In this document: piece by piece, positions 38,003 through 45,675 of the stretch | How the letters are laid out: every line of letters begins with the position of its first letter | Numbering within the stretch: the first letter of the stretch is position 1 | Assembly (NCBI GenBank): GCA_004552155.1 | Contig: SFPF01000003.1 | Coordinates: 1-47,782, forward strand | Origin: Bacteroidales bacterium | Lineage (GTDB): Bacteria > Bacteroidota > Bacteroidia > Bacteroidales > Bacteroidaceae | DNA length: 47,782 bases | Direction: 5' to 3' | Notes under the pieces: generated by a model | The model's input: only the letters and a program-made list of their open reading frames with translations | Database searches by the model: none | Told to the model about the DNA's origin: nothing | Translations under genes and position numbers: made by a program

Positions 38003-38604
38003 TCCCTATACGCATTTTTTACCCGAAAAAACCTTTCAGCCATTCAGCATTTGTCTCAACTGTCTGGTATCAAGATGATTGCGGCTGAATGGTTTGTACC
38101 TCAAACCTTTCAGCGATGAAGGGTTGGGCGTTTAGCGCAGCCCATAACAATCACATGTGACCGCCGCGCGTATCTCCGTGATAATTTTTCTTTTCAAGCA
38201 GCAAATTTTGCCTTTCTGCTTGATAGTTTTTACTATCCTATATGAAAGTTTTTGTTACAAAGTTTGTAACGCATGTTAGAAACTTTGTAATACATATTAC
38301 AAACTTTGTAATACGTGTTACAAACTTTGTAACAAACTTTTTCTGCGCAGATAGTAAAAATTATTCAGGACTTAGAAAAAAATAGATTGGGGATAGCAAA
38401 AAATATCTGCTTCAAAATTTGACATTTTCGACCGCGTCGGCAGTAAAAGGGCGTATCGCATACGCCCAGGAAATGGATGACTGTGACGGGTTGCTGAAAG
38501 GTTTGGAACGCAAACCTTTCAGTATTAAATCTCTAAAATACAACCAAATAAGGATAAAAATGAATAGTTGAAGGGTTTTTCGGGTAAAAAAATGCGTATA
38601 GGGA
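38003..38604. mobile_element. 602-bp non-coding element with 44-bp imperfect terminal inverted repeats
   Basis: Left end 38003-38045 (TCCCTATACGCATTTTTT and on) is inverted at 38561-38604 with few mismatches. Inside are CTGAAAGGTTTG hairpins near 38490-38522 and the second 21-bp palindrome array. No protein-coding frame is convincing; a 118-codon frame on the minus strand is not. Confidence 0.6.
38207..38360. repeat. Four-unit 21-bp palindrome array, copy 2 (inverted relative to copy 1)
   Basis: Units at 38254-38270, 38275-38291, 38296-38312 and 38317-38333, with spacers GCAT, ACAT and ACGT. Flanks match copy 1 in reverse: CTTTCTGCTTGATAG and CTATATGAAAGTTTTTG on the left, TTTTCTGCGCAGATAG on the right. 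Confidence 0.8.
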
Positions 38605-38654
38605 GTGCGTGCATTGCCCCATTCAGGGCACACGCGCCTTGCGCTACAAGGCAA

Positions 38655-38694
38655 AAAGAAAGCACCCGATGCGCTGCACAGCGTATCGGGTGCT
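38655..38694 (-). terminator. Terminator of the Spy-like gene
   Basis: AGCACCCGAT (38661-38670) pairs with ATCGGGTGCT (38685-38694), extended inward by GCGCT/AGCGT. On the minus strand TTTCTTTTT follows. Confidence 0.75.
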
Positions 38695-38815
38695 ACATAA
38701 GAAGTTGTTTTTAGTTTTTGTGTTGGATTAAATTGAAAAACACCTTTATTTAACGTAAGTCTAAACAACTTCTCTCGGGGGCGGGCACTGCCGCCCTTTT
38801 TGGGTATCAGGCATA

Positions 38816-39316
38816 TCAGAAGCCGGGACGGCCGTGGAAACCGCCGCCCATACCCGGAGGCGGGGGCATGCCGGGACCAAACGGACCTTGTCCCTGAGCC
38901 GCGCGGCGACGCTCGTTTTTCGGACGGAAGAGGCGGAAGAGTTGCTGCGGCGTGAGCTTTTCCTTGAATCGCTCATAGTAGGCACGCTTCACGGCAAGGG
39001 CACGCTCTTGAGAGGCAAACATCTTCTCTACGGCTGCGAGTGCTTCGTCGTCGGTCATTTCCTTAATTTCCTTGTTCTTCTCGGGGAGGTCGATTTTCTG
39101 CGCCTTGCGCAGCGAGTCGGCATATTCCATGTAAAGCGGTTCGAACCATTCGCGCTCGGCCTTGTCGAGTTTCAACTCGCCTGCCACTTTCTGCGCCGCC
39201 ATCTTGGCAAACTCGGCACGCATCTCGGGATCCATACCGGGACGCTGCGCATTGGCATCGTTAGCCTGCGCAATCATCAGGAAAAGCGCGGCAATCATCA
39301 TAAATGCTTTTTTCAT
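38816..39316 (-). CDS. Spy/CpxP-like periplasmic protein
   Basis: A 166-residue protein with signal peptide MKKAFMMIAALFLMIAQANDANAQ. The mature part is almost all charged helix, with two LTxxQ-like turns (LKLDKAEREWFEPLYMEYAD and KLTPQQLFRLFRPKNERR), the pattern of Spy/CpxP ATP-independent chaperones. The C-terminus is a Gly/Pro/Phe-rich tail (GPFGPGMPPPPGMGGGF). It probably protects or senses misfolded periplasmic proteins. It stands alone with its own terminator; no partner sigma or two-component gene is adjacent. Confidence 0.72.
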   Translation of the reverse strand: MKKAFMMIAALFLMIAQANDANAQRPGMDPEMRAEFAKMAAQKVAGELKLDKAEREWFEPLYMEYADSLRKAQKIDLPEKNKEIKEMTDDEALAAVEKMFASQERALAVKRAYYERFKEKLTPQQLFRLFRPKNERRRAAQGQGPFGPGMPPPPGMGGGFHGRPGF

Positions 39317-39510
39317 ATTCTTTTTGGTTTAATCGTTACATGTATTTGACGCTTTATGCCCCAAATCGTTTAATGTATTTCGACAGAAATGCGCATTTTA
39401 TAGATGAAAGGGGCAAAAAAAACAGAACATTCGCCCTTATCTCTCCCACCCTTTTTCATAACTTCGCGGTAGGATAATATGCGCGCTATTTACCCACAAA
39501 CAATTTTTAT

Positions 39511-39720
39511 ATGCCCACGAATCTCACGAATTTTCACGAATTCAAAACTCTTTGAAAATGGCGACCTGTACGGTCGCACGAATTTTCACGAATTCAATGA
39601 TGGTATTTGAGATTTTCGACTGTGCTCGCTTGTATTCGTGTGATTCGTGCGACCGTACAGGTCGCCATTAATAAATAGGACTGAGAAATTCGTGTAGATT
39701 CGTGAGATTTCTTGACATTT
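39511..39720. repeat. CACGAATT repeats with a 27-bp perfect inverted repeat
   Basis: 39557-39583 is the exact complement of 39643-39669 (core GCGACCTGTACGGTCGC) around a 59-base loop. Multiple TCACGAATT/AATTCGTG motifs lie on both sides. No gene between 39317 and 39833. Confidence 0.75.
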
Positions 39721-39723
39721 TCA

Positions 39724-39768
39724 GCGGCACTCGGCAATCCAAGTAAACTTGATTGCGCTCGTTTGCAC
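39724..39768 (+). repeat. CACTCGGCA...CGCTCGTTTGCACG small repeat
   Basis: Contains CCAAGTAAACTTG as a hairpin between CACTCGGCAAT and ATTGCGCTCGTTTGCAC. The same frame with different hairpins occurs in both arms and in the nested insertion of the 19.3-kb element. Confidence 0.6.
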
Positions 39769-39833
39769 GAAAATTCGTGGGCAAAAAACAAAAATAATTC
39801 GTGGACAAAAAAAAAAGCAATTTCTAACAACCA

Positions 39834-40661
39834 ATGAAAAGCCTTATAGAATGTCGCGACGCCGAAATTGGCGTTTATTATCTGCGCCATGCCTCGAATA
39901 TGCTCCACGTGCGCATTGCCTTGAAAGGAGGGAGGATCGTGGTGAGCGGGCCGCCGTGCCTGTCGCCCGCAGAGGCGGCGGACATCGTGGCGGAGAAACG
40001 GCCGCTGCTGCAACGCTGGTTGGAAAAGACGGAAACGAACGCGGGCAGCGTAGCCCATACGGGCAGTATGGCCGACGGCACATTCGCCATCTCCTCGCCC
40101 TTTATGCGCTTTTCGCTGAAAATCGTGGACGACGGTCCGGGCGCGCTTTACGTAGCCTATAAGCGCAGCACCGTGGACGCGCCGACGGCTTTCGGACGTG
40201 CACTGCCGGGGGAGCGCGGCAAGATGGTGTTTACAGAGGCGACTGGGTGCTTCGGGCAACAGGCGTTGGAGCGGTTGGACGGGACGCAGAGGGGCTTAAT
40301 GGCTTGCCGCATGTATGAGGCGGCGGCGCGGAACGTGTTTGCCACGGCTTACGAAGGGCGCGTGGCGGCGTTGGCGGAACTGCACGGTTTCGAGTACTCA
40401 AAGGCGGCCTTTCGCCGCGTGTCGTCGCGCTGGGGCAGTTGCTCGGCGCAGGGCGGTATCAGCCTCGCCGTCACCTTGCCGCTGCTGCCCGTGGAACTCT
40501 CGGACTACGTGGTGCTGCACGAACTGACGCACACGGTGCATTTCGACCACAGTGCCGCCTTTTGGCAGCGGCTCGACGCTTGCTGCAACGGGCGGTCCAA
40601 GGAATTGCGCGACAGGTTGAAAGCCTTGCGCCCGGAAACGGCGTTTTTTATTGGGGATTGA
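39834..40661 (+). CDS. YgjP/SprT-like metal-dependent hydrolase
   Basis: A 275-residue protein. The C-terminal zinc-peptidase motif VLHELTHTVHFDHSAAFW (HExxH and a later His) and the segment FRRVSSRWGSCSAQGGISL are the signatures of the YgjP/DUF45 family. The N-terminal half (HASNMLHVRIALKGGRIVVSGPP) is the usual beta domain. Probably cytosolic; no signal peptide. Substrate is not known, though relatives are often linked to nucleic-acid or protein maintenance. Start ATG 39834. The following composite element begins 21 bases after the stop. Confidence 0.85.
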   Translation: MKSLIECRDAEIGVYYLRHASNMLHVRIALKGGRIVVSGPPCLSPAEAADIVAEKRPLLQRWLEKTETNAGSVAHTGSMADGTFAISSPFMRFSLKIVDDGPGALYVAYKRSTVDAPTAFGRALPGERGKMVFTEATGCFGQQALERLDGTQRGLMACRMYEAAARNVFATAYEGRVAALAELHGFEYSKAAFRRVSSRWGSCSAQGGISLAVTLPLLPVELSDYVVLHELTHTVHFDHSAAFWQRLDACCNGRSKELRDRLKALRPETAFFIGD

Positions 40662-40682
40662 AAGGCAAGAGTGATTGAATTG

Positions 40683-41050
40683 ACAAAAACAATCAAAACC
40701 GCTTGTCCAGTGTGGCCTAACGGCTCGCCTTATCCGATTAAGCCAAGCCTAAAAGTCTACCGACTTTTGTCTTGTTCTTAATCTGCTAAGGCTACGGTCG
40801 GTTCCCGCCCGCCCACACAGGACAAGCAAAAAACAGAAAAAAGTGGACATTTACTTTTCTCTGTAAATAGTAAAAAGAAGTGCTTTACTTTTTTCTGTTT
40901 TTTCCTTGCGTCGTTTGAAGCGGGCGGGCACCGACCGCAGCCGCAGGGATTAAGGGCGAGCGTGAGCCGTTTAGGCTCACAGGCTCGACGTTAAGACCGG
41001 CGGCGTGCCCTTGGGCTTCAAACGAGGCAAGCGGTTTTTATTGTTTTTGT
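40683..41050. mobile_element. Composite structured element 2: two inverted modules
   Basis: Module C at 40702-40826 (125 nt, minus strand) and module D at 40905-41031 (127 nt, plus strand), head to head. Outer terminal inverted repeats ACAAAAACAATNAAAACCG plus CTTG (40683-40705 and 41028-41050). The spacer's ends are inverted at 17 of 18 positions (40827-40844 and 40887-40904, core AAAAAACAGAAAAAAGT). All of 40662-41065 between convergent genes is explained by this element. No open frame inside. Confidence 0.82.
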
Positions 41051-41065
41051 AAAAAAATCCGACAG

Positions 41066-41599
41066 CTAATTCCACCAAAACAAACCAAAAAATGTCCGCC
41101 AAACCTTCTTCGTAACATCTTCGCTGAGCGTTTCGTTGATGAAGAGGTTGCTGTTGGCAGCGGCGGCCTGGTCGAACACGTAAACGTAGTTGCCTTCCTT
41201 GGCAATGGCGTTGACGGCATCGGCAATCTTCTGCATGATGGGCTGCGTCTTCTTAACGCGTGCCTGCTCGAAAGCCTGCTGGTTGTCCTGGCGTGCCTGT
41301 TCGAGGCGCTCGCCCATTTCCTGAATTTCCTGCTGACGGCGCGTGCGGATATTCTCAGGCGTTTCTTCGGTCACTTCCTTCTGATATTTCTCATATTTGG
41401 TTTGCAGTTCCGTCTGCATTCCTTCAAGTTCGGTCTGATACTTCTGGCCGAGGGCTTCGAGTTCGGTCATCGCGGTTTTGTATTCCGGCATGGCCTGCGC
41501 TACGGCGGCGTAGTCGAAATGGGCGAATTTGGCTGCGCTCTGCGCACAGAGCGTGATGGGTGCTGCGAGGAGCACGGCAAGCATGATTTTCTTAAACAT
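41066..41599 (-). CDS. OmpH/Skp family periplasmic chaperone
   Basis: A 177-residue protein with signal peptide FKKIMLAVLLAAPITLCAQ. The long coiled coil (LEALGQKYQTELEGMQTEL to LEQARQDNQQAFEQARVKK) and the C-terminal FDQAAAANSNLFINETLSEDVT are typical of Bacteroidetes OmpH. It carries outer-membrane proteins across the periplasm to BamA. The last residues (KKVWRTFFGLFWWN) are unlike the short LGxK-type ends I would expect; the stop is 15 bases from composite element 2, so the tail may have been changed by that insertion. Fourth gene of the DUF6089/uppS/bamA/ompH/ompH group (reading right to left it is last). Confidence 0.88.
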   Translation of the reverse strand: MFKKIMLAVLLAAPITLCAQSAAKFAHFDYAAVAQAMPEYKTAMTELEALGQKYQTELEGMQTELQTKYEKYQKEVTEETPENIRTRRQQEIQEMGERLEQARQDNQQAFEQARVKKTQPIMQKIADAVNAIAKEGNYVYVFDQAAAANSNLFINETLSEDVTKKVWRTFFGLFWWN

Positions 41600-41630
41600 T
41601 GTTGTAATTATAATGATGTGTTGATTATTT

Positions 41631-41681
41631 AGTAGACGAGTTTTTAGTAAACGAGTAGACGAGTTTTTTAGTAAACAAGTG
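41631..41681 (-). repeat. 8-bp minisatellite upstream of the last ompH
   Basis: On the coding strand units of NTACTCGT/TTACTTGT and ACTAAAAACTCGT, ending 31 bases before the ATG. Confidence 0.7.
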
Positions 41682-41726
41682 CTTCGTCATTCGCTTATAT
41701 GCAACGCGGCGGCAAAGTTATATATT

Positions 41727-42239
41727 TTATTTAGAATAACCTAACTTAGAAAGCACTTCGTTGCTGATGTCGATAGTGGGGGAAGCGAAAATGATGCCGT
41801 TGTCGGCGGCGCGGTCGAGCACGAGTTGGTAACTCTTTTGCTTGGCAATGGCCTTTACGGCGTTGTAAATCTCGTCCTGAATGGGCTCGATGAGGCTGGC
41901 GCGTTTCTTGTAAAGTTCGCCTTCGGGACCGAAATACTTCTTTTTGAGTTCGGCAGCCTCTTTCTCTTTTTCTACGATGGCCTGCTCGCGCTCTTTCTTC
42001 TGCGCTTCGGAGAGGAAGACCACCTCGTTCTGATAGTTCTTGTAGAGTTGCTGTGCCTTATTGTTGAGCGCCTCAACTTCGGCCTGCCAAGCGCGGGAGG
42101 TTTGGTTGAGTTGCTCGTTGGCACGCTCGTAAGCGGGAATGTTTTGGAGGATATATTCCATATCCACCAGTGCAAACTTCTGGGCGGAGGCGCTGAGCGC
42201 ACAGCCGCAAAGCATAAGGAGGAAAATGAGTTTTTTCAT
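41727..42239 (-). CDS. OmpH/Skp family periplasmic chaperone
   Basis: A 170-residue protein from ATG 42239. Signal peptide KKLIFLLMLCGCALSASAQ, N-terminal FALVDMEYILQNIPAYERA (the usual OmpH start), coiled coil to about residue 110, and C-terminal YQLVLDRAADNGIIFASP plus ISNEVLSKLGYSK. A periplasmic holdase paired with the neighbouring ompH, common in this phylum. The 14-base gap to the upstream minisatellite and its position after bamA suggest co-transcription. Confidence 0.9.
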   Translation of the reverse strand: MKKLIFLLMLCGCALSASAQKFALVDMEYILQNIPAYERANEQLNQTSRAWQAEVEALNNKAQQLYKNYQNEVVFLSEAQKKEREQAIVEKEKEAAELKKKYFGPEGELYKKRASLIEPIQDEIYNAVKAIAKQKSYQLVLDRAADNGIIFASPTIDISNEVLSKLGYSK

Positions 42240-42253
42240 GGATGTTGTGTTTT

Positions 42254-42353
42254 GAGTAGACAAGTAAACGAGTAAACAAGTAGACGAGTTTTTTAGTAAA
42301 CAAGTAAACAAGTAAACAAGTAAACGAGTAGACGAGTAGACGAGGGAACAAGT
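42254..42353 (-). repeat. 8-bp minisatellite upstream of the first ompH (largest array)
   Basis: About 12 units on the coding strand of the forms CTACTCGT, TTACTTGT and TTACTCGT, with one CTAAAAAACTCGT interruption. The array ends 14 bases before the ATG and fills almost all of the bamA-ompH gap. Confidence 0.85.
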
Positions 42354-42363
42354 AGGGGCGCGC

Positions 42364-44867
42364 TTAAAATTCCTGTCCGATGATGAAGTGGAACTGGCTG
42401 CCGCCGACTTTCTGCCCGTTGATATACTTCTGGAAACCGTAAGCCCAGTCAACGCCCAGGAGACCCACCATAGGCAGGAGGATACGCACGCCCACACCGG
42501 CGGAACGCTTCATGTCGAAGGGGTTGAAGTCCTTAATATTTGTCCAGGCATTACCGCCTTCGAGGAAGGCGAGGGCGTAGATGCTGGTGGAGGTTTGCAT
42601 CATCACGGGGTAACGCAACTCAAGCGTCATGCGGCTATAAGCGTAAGCGTTGCTGCTGGCACTGCCGGCAAGCGAACCGTTGTCGTAACCGCGCAGGGCG
42701 ATGGTCTCGGTGGCGTAGCCGGAGGAGTAGCCCGACGTGCCGTCGCCGCCCACATAGAACGCCTCGAAGGGCGATTTCTTGTAACGGTTGTAAGAGCCGA
42801 GGATACCGAATTCTACGCGCGTCATCAGGACGGGGGTCTTCGTGATGCCCATCAAACCGGTGAAAGAGCGGAACTTAAACTTCCACTTGTTGTATTCAAT
42901 CCAGCGATACTTCTCCTTCGCCTCTGCCTGATAGTTGGCACTCTGATAGTTGGTGGCGAGGTTCTTATAGTCCTTGCCGTCCCAAAGCGAGTAAGGCGGG
43001 GTGGCGGTCACGGAGAGCAGAAGTTCGGAACCCTTGGTGGGGAAGAAGGGATGGTTGGTAGACGAGCGGGAGAGCGTGAGCGAGAGGTTGACGTTGTTGC
43101 AGTTGCCGTCGGTGATGAGGAAGTACTGCCAGGCTTTCAGCATGTAGCGCGTGTAGGAGAGTTCCGCCATGAAGGTGAAATAGTCGTCGGGCCAGCGCAG
43201 GCGCTTACCGAAGCCGAGCGACACGCCGAGCATCTTGACGTACTTGTCGGGGTCGTAGTAGTTGTCGTAATTGTAGGAATTATAACTCGAGCCGTAGCCG
43301 TAGAGATAGTTGTAGTAATTATTGTAGTAGTTGGAGTTATAATAATTGGAGTTGATGTCGCTCTGCTTGGAGTAGAATATGGAGAAGGAGAGTTGGTTGG
43401 GACGCTTGCCGCCGAGCCAGGGCTCGAGGAAGGAGAGCGAGTAGTTCTGATAGTACGTGCCGTTGGTCTGCACGTTGAGTTGGAGGGTCTGCCCGTCGCC
43501 CTGCGGAATGAAGCCGGCGCGCTTGTAGCCCCTGCGGAAAAGGTTTTGCACGGAGAAGTTGGTGAACTTCAATCCCACGCGCCCCACGATACCCGTCTGT
43601 CCCCAGCCGGCTGAAAGTTCGATTTGGTCGCCGCCTTTCGACACGAGGGGATAGGTGATGTCCACCGTGCCGCTCACGGGGTCGGGCTTGATGTTGCTCA
43701 TCAACTGCGCCTGCAAGGCTTCGGGGTCAAACTGGTTCATGTTGGCGAGGTCCATGACGGAACGCTTGATTGCCTCCATGGAGAAGAGGTCGCCGGGCTT
43801 GGTACGCAGTTCACGGCGTATGACGTTTTCATAGACGCGGTCGTTGCCGGCGATGCGCACGCGGTTGAGCGTGGCCTGGCGGTTTTCGGTGATGCGCATC
43901 TCGAGGTCGATGGAGTCGCCGTCGATGTTAATCTCCACGGGGTCGAGGTTGTAGAACACGTAGCCGTTGTTGTAATAAAGGTTGCCGATGGCGTCTTCGT
44001 CCTCGCGCAGGCGCTTGTCGAGGAGTTCCTGATTGTAGACGTCGCCCTTCTTCATTTGCAGCACGTGGGCGAGGAAGTCGGTCTTATAGACCGTGTTGCC
44101 CACCCAACTGATATTTCTCAGATAATATTTCCGGCCTTCGCGGAGGTCGAGGTAGATGTCTACGTGCTTCTCGTCAACCGTTGCCACGCTGTCTTTGAGC
44201 AGCAGGGCGTCGCGCAAGCCCCACGAATTGAGGCGGCGCACGAGCGAGGCCTTGTCCTCCTCATACTTTTCGGGCACGAACTTCTTGGAACGGAACATGT
44301 TGCGGAAACTCTTCTCCTTAGTCTTCTTCATCGACTTCTTGAGTTTCACGAGCGCCTTCTTCATGCTGGGGTGGTTGGCGCTGTCGAGTCCCGTGATATA
44401 AATCTTATGGATCTTAATCTTCTCGTTCTTATTGATATTCACGTCCACGATGACGCGGTTGTCGGCCGTGACGTCCTCTTTCTGCACGATTTCGACGGTG
44501 GCGTTTTTATAGCCCTTGCCCTCAAAGTAACGCTTGATGACGTGCTTGGCGCGGTCGGAGAGGTCGGTAGAGAACTGGCTGCCGGCATGGAGGTCAATTT
44601 TCTTTTCGAGTTCCTCGCGCTCGCTCTTTTTCACGCCGTTGTAGTTGATGGAGGAGATGCGGGGCTGGGCGGTGAGTTTGATGTGCAGGTAGATTTTGCC
44701 GCCCACGATGCTGTCGGCCTCGATGCTGACGTTGGAGAATAGTTTTTGCTGCCAATAGCGCATAATGGCCTCGCTGACTTCACCTGCACGGACTCTTGCG
44801 CAAAGGCACTCGGCGCAATGCACAGCCCTGAAAGCAGCAGGAGGAAGAAAAGAAAGAACTTTCTCAT
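42364..44867 (-). pseudogene. bamA: Outer-membrane assembly factor BamA, interrupted near the N-terminus
   Basis: Start ATG 44867 with signal peptide KFFLFFLLLLSGLCIAPSAFA. After AQESVQV the frame is lost near 44781-44788 and homology resumes at GEVSEAIMRYWQQKLFSNV in POTRA1. About 45 residues of the first POTRA domain are missing by comparison with the family. The rest is intact: five POTRA-type repeats (INYNGVKKSEREELEKKI; IHKIYITGLDSANHPSMKK; ISWVGNTVYKTDFLAHVL; VRIAGNDRVYENVIRRELRT) and the Omp85 barrel ending in FHFIIGQEF. A Tyr/Asn-rich insert (NYYNYLYGYGSSYNSYNYDN) sits in one barrel loop. BamA inserts beta-barrels and is essential, so a real loss is unlikely; the break is probably an assembly error. 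Confidence 0.87.
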
Positions 44868-44895
44868 TGTGTGTGTTGCGGTGGGAAAATGGGAA

Positions 44896-45639
44896 TTATG
44901 CTTGGCCTTCGACCTGCTCGCTGGTCTTACCGAAGCGGCGTTCGCGGTTTTGATAGTCGAGAATGGCTTTGTAGAAGCAATCCTCATGGAAGTCGGGCCA
45001 GTATGTGTCGCAAAAATAGAGTTCGGAATAGGCACACTGCCAAAGCAGGTAGTTGCTCAGGCGCAGTTCGCCGCCCGTGCGGATAAGCAGGTCGGGGTCG
45101 GGCATGAACGACGTGGCGAGGTTTTGGGAAATATATTCCTCATCGATGTCGCCGGGCTTGATGCGGCCGTCTGCCACTTCGCGGGCAATGCAGCGCACGG
45201 CGTGCGAAAGTTCCCAGCGCGAGGAATAACTGAGGGCGATGACCATCGTCATGCCCGTATTGACGGCCGTGCGCTCCTGCAAGGCGAGGATAGAGCGGCG
45301 CACCACCTCCGGCACGCGCGTGAGGTCGCCGATAAGGCGCATGCGCACGTTGTTTTTCATAAACAACTCCTCTTCGAGGGAGGTGAGGATAAGCCCCATG
45401 AGTGCGGCCACCTCCTCCGCCGGTCGGTTCCAGTTTTCGGTGGAAAAGGTGTAGAGCGTAAGGTATTTCACGCCGAGGTTTGAGGCGGCGGTGGTTATTT
45501 CTCTGACAATGGCCACGCCTTCCTGATGCCCCATGCTGCGGTCGAGCCCCCGGGCTTTCGCCCAGCGGCCGTTGCCGTCCATAATGATGGCGATGTGCGC
45601 CGGAATGCGTGTCATGTCTAATTGTTCCTTGTAGGTCAT
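44896..45639 (-). CDS. uppS: Undecaprenyl (di-trans,poly-cis) pyrophosphate synthase
   Basis: A 247-residue protein. It elongates farnesyl diphosphate with isopentenyl diphosphate to make the C55 carrier lipid for cell-wall precursors. The signature IIMDGNGRWA is near residue 15. Further conserved parts are TLYTFSTENWNRP, EEELF, RLIGDL and the C-terminal DPDLLIRTGGELRLSNYLLWQ and EDCFYKAILDYQNRERRFG. Starts at ATG 45639; TTG 45645 is not needed. It lies 28 bases before bamA and 36 bases after the DUF6089-like gene, the standard Bacteroidetes order. Confidence 0.96.
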   Translation of the reverse strand: MTYKEQLDMTRIPAHIAIIMDGNGRWAKARGLDRSMGHQEGVAIVREITTAASNLGVKYLTLYTFSTENWNRPAEEVAALMGLILTSLEEELFMKNNVRMRLIGDLTRVPEVVRRSILALQERTAVNTGMTMVIALSYSSRWELSHAVRCIAREVADGRIKPGDIDEEYISQNLATSFMPDPDLLIRTGGELRLSNYLLWQCAYSELYFCDTYWPDFHEDCFYKAILDYQNRERRFGKTSEQVEGQA

Positions 45640-45675
45640 ATACAATATATATATATTATATGTATAGATTTTTCC

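Noticed and set aside
38412..38768. A 118-codon minus-strand frame
   Set aside because: It spans the terminal repeat of a non-coding element and the terminator of the Spy-like gene; no start context or homology.
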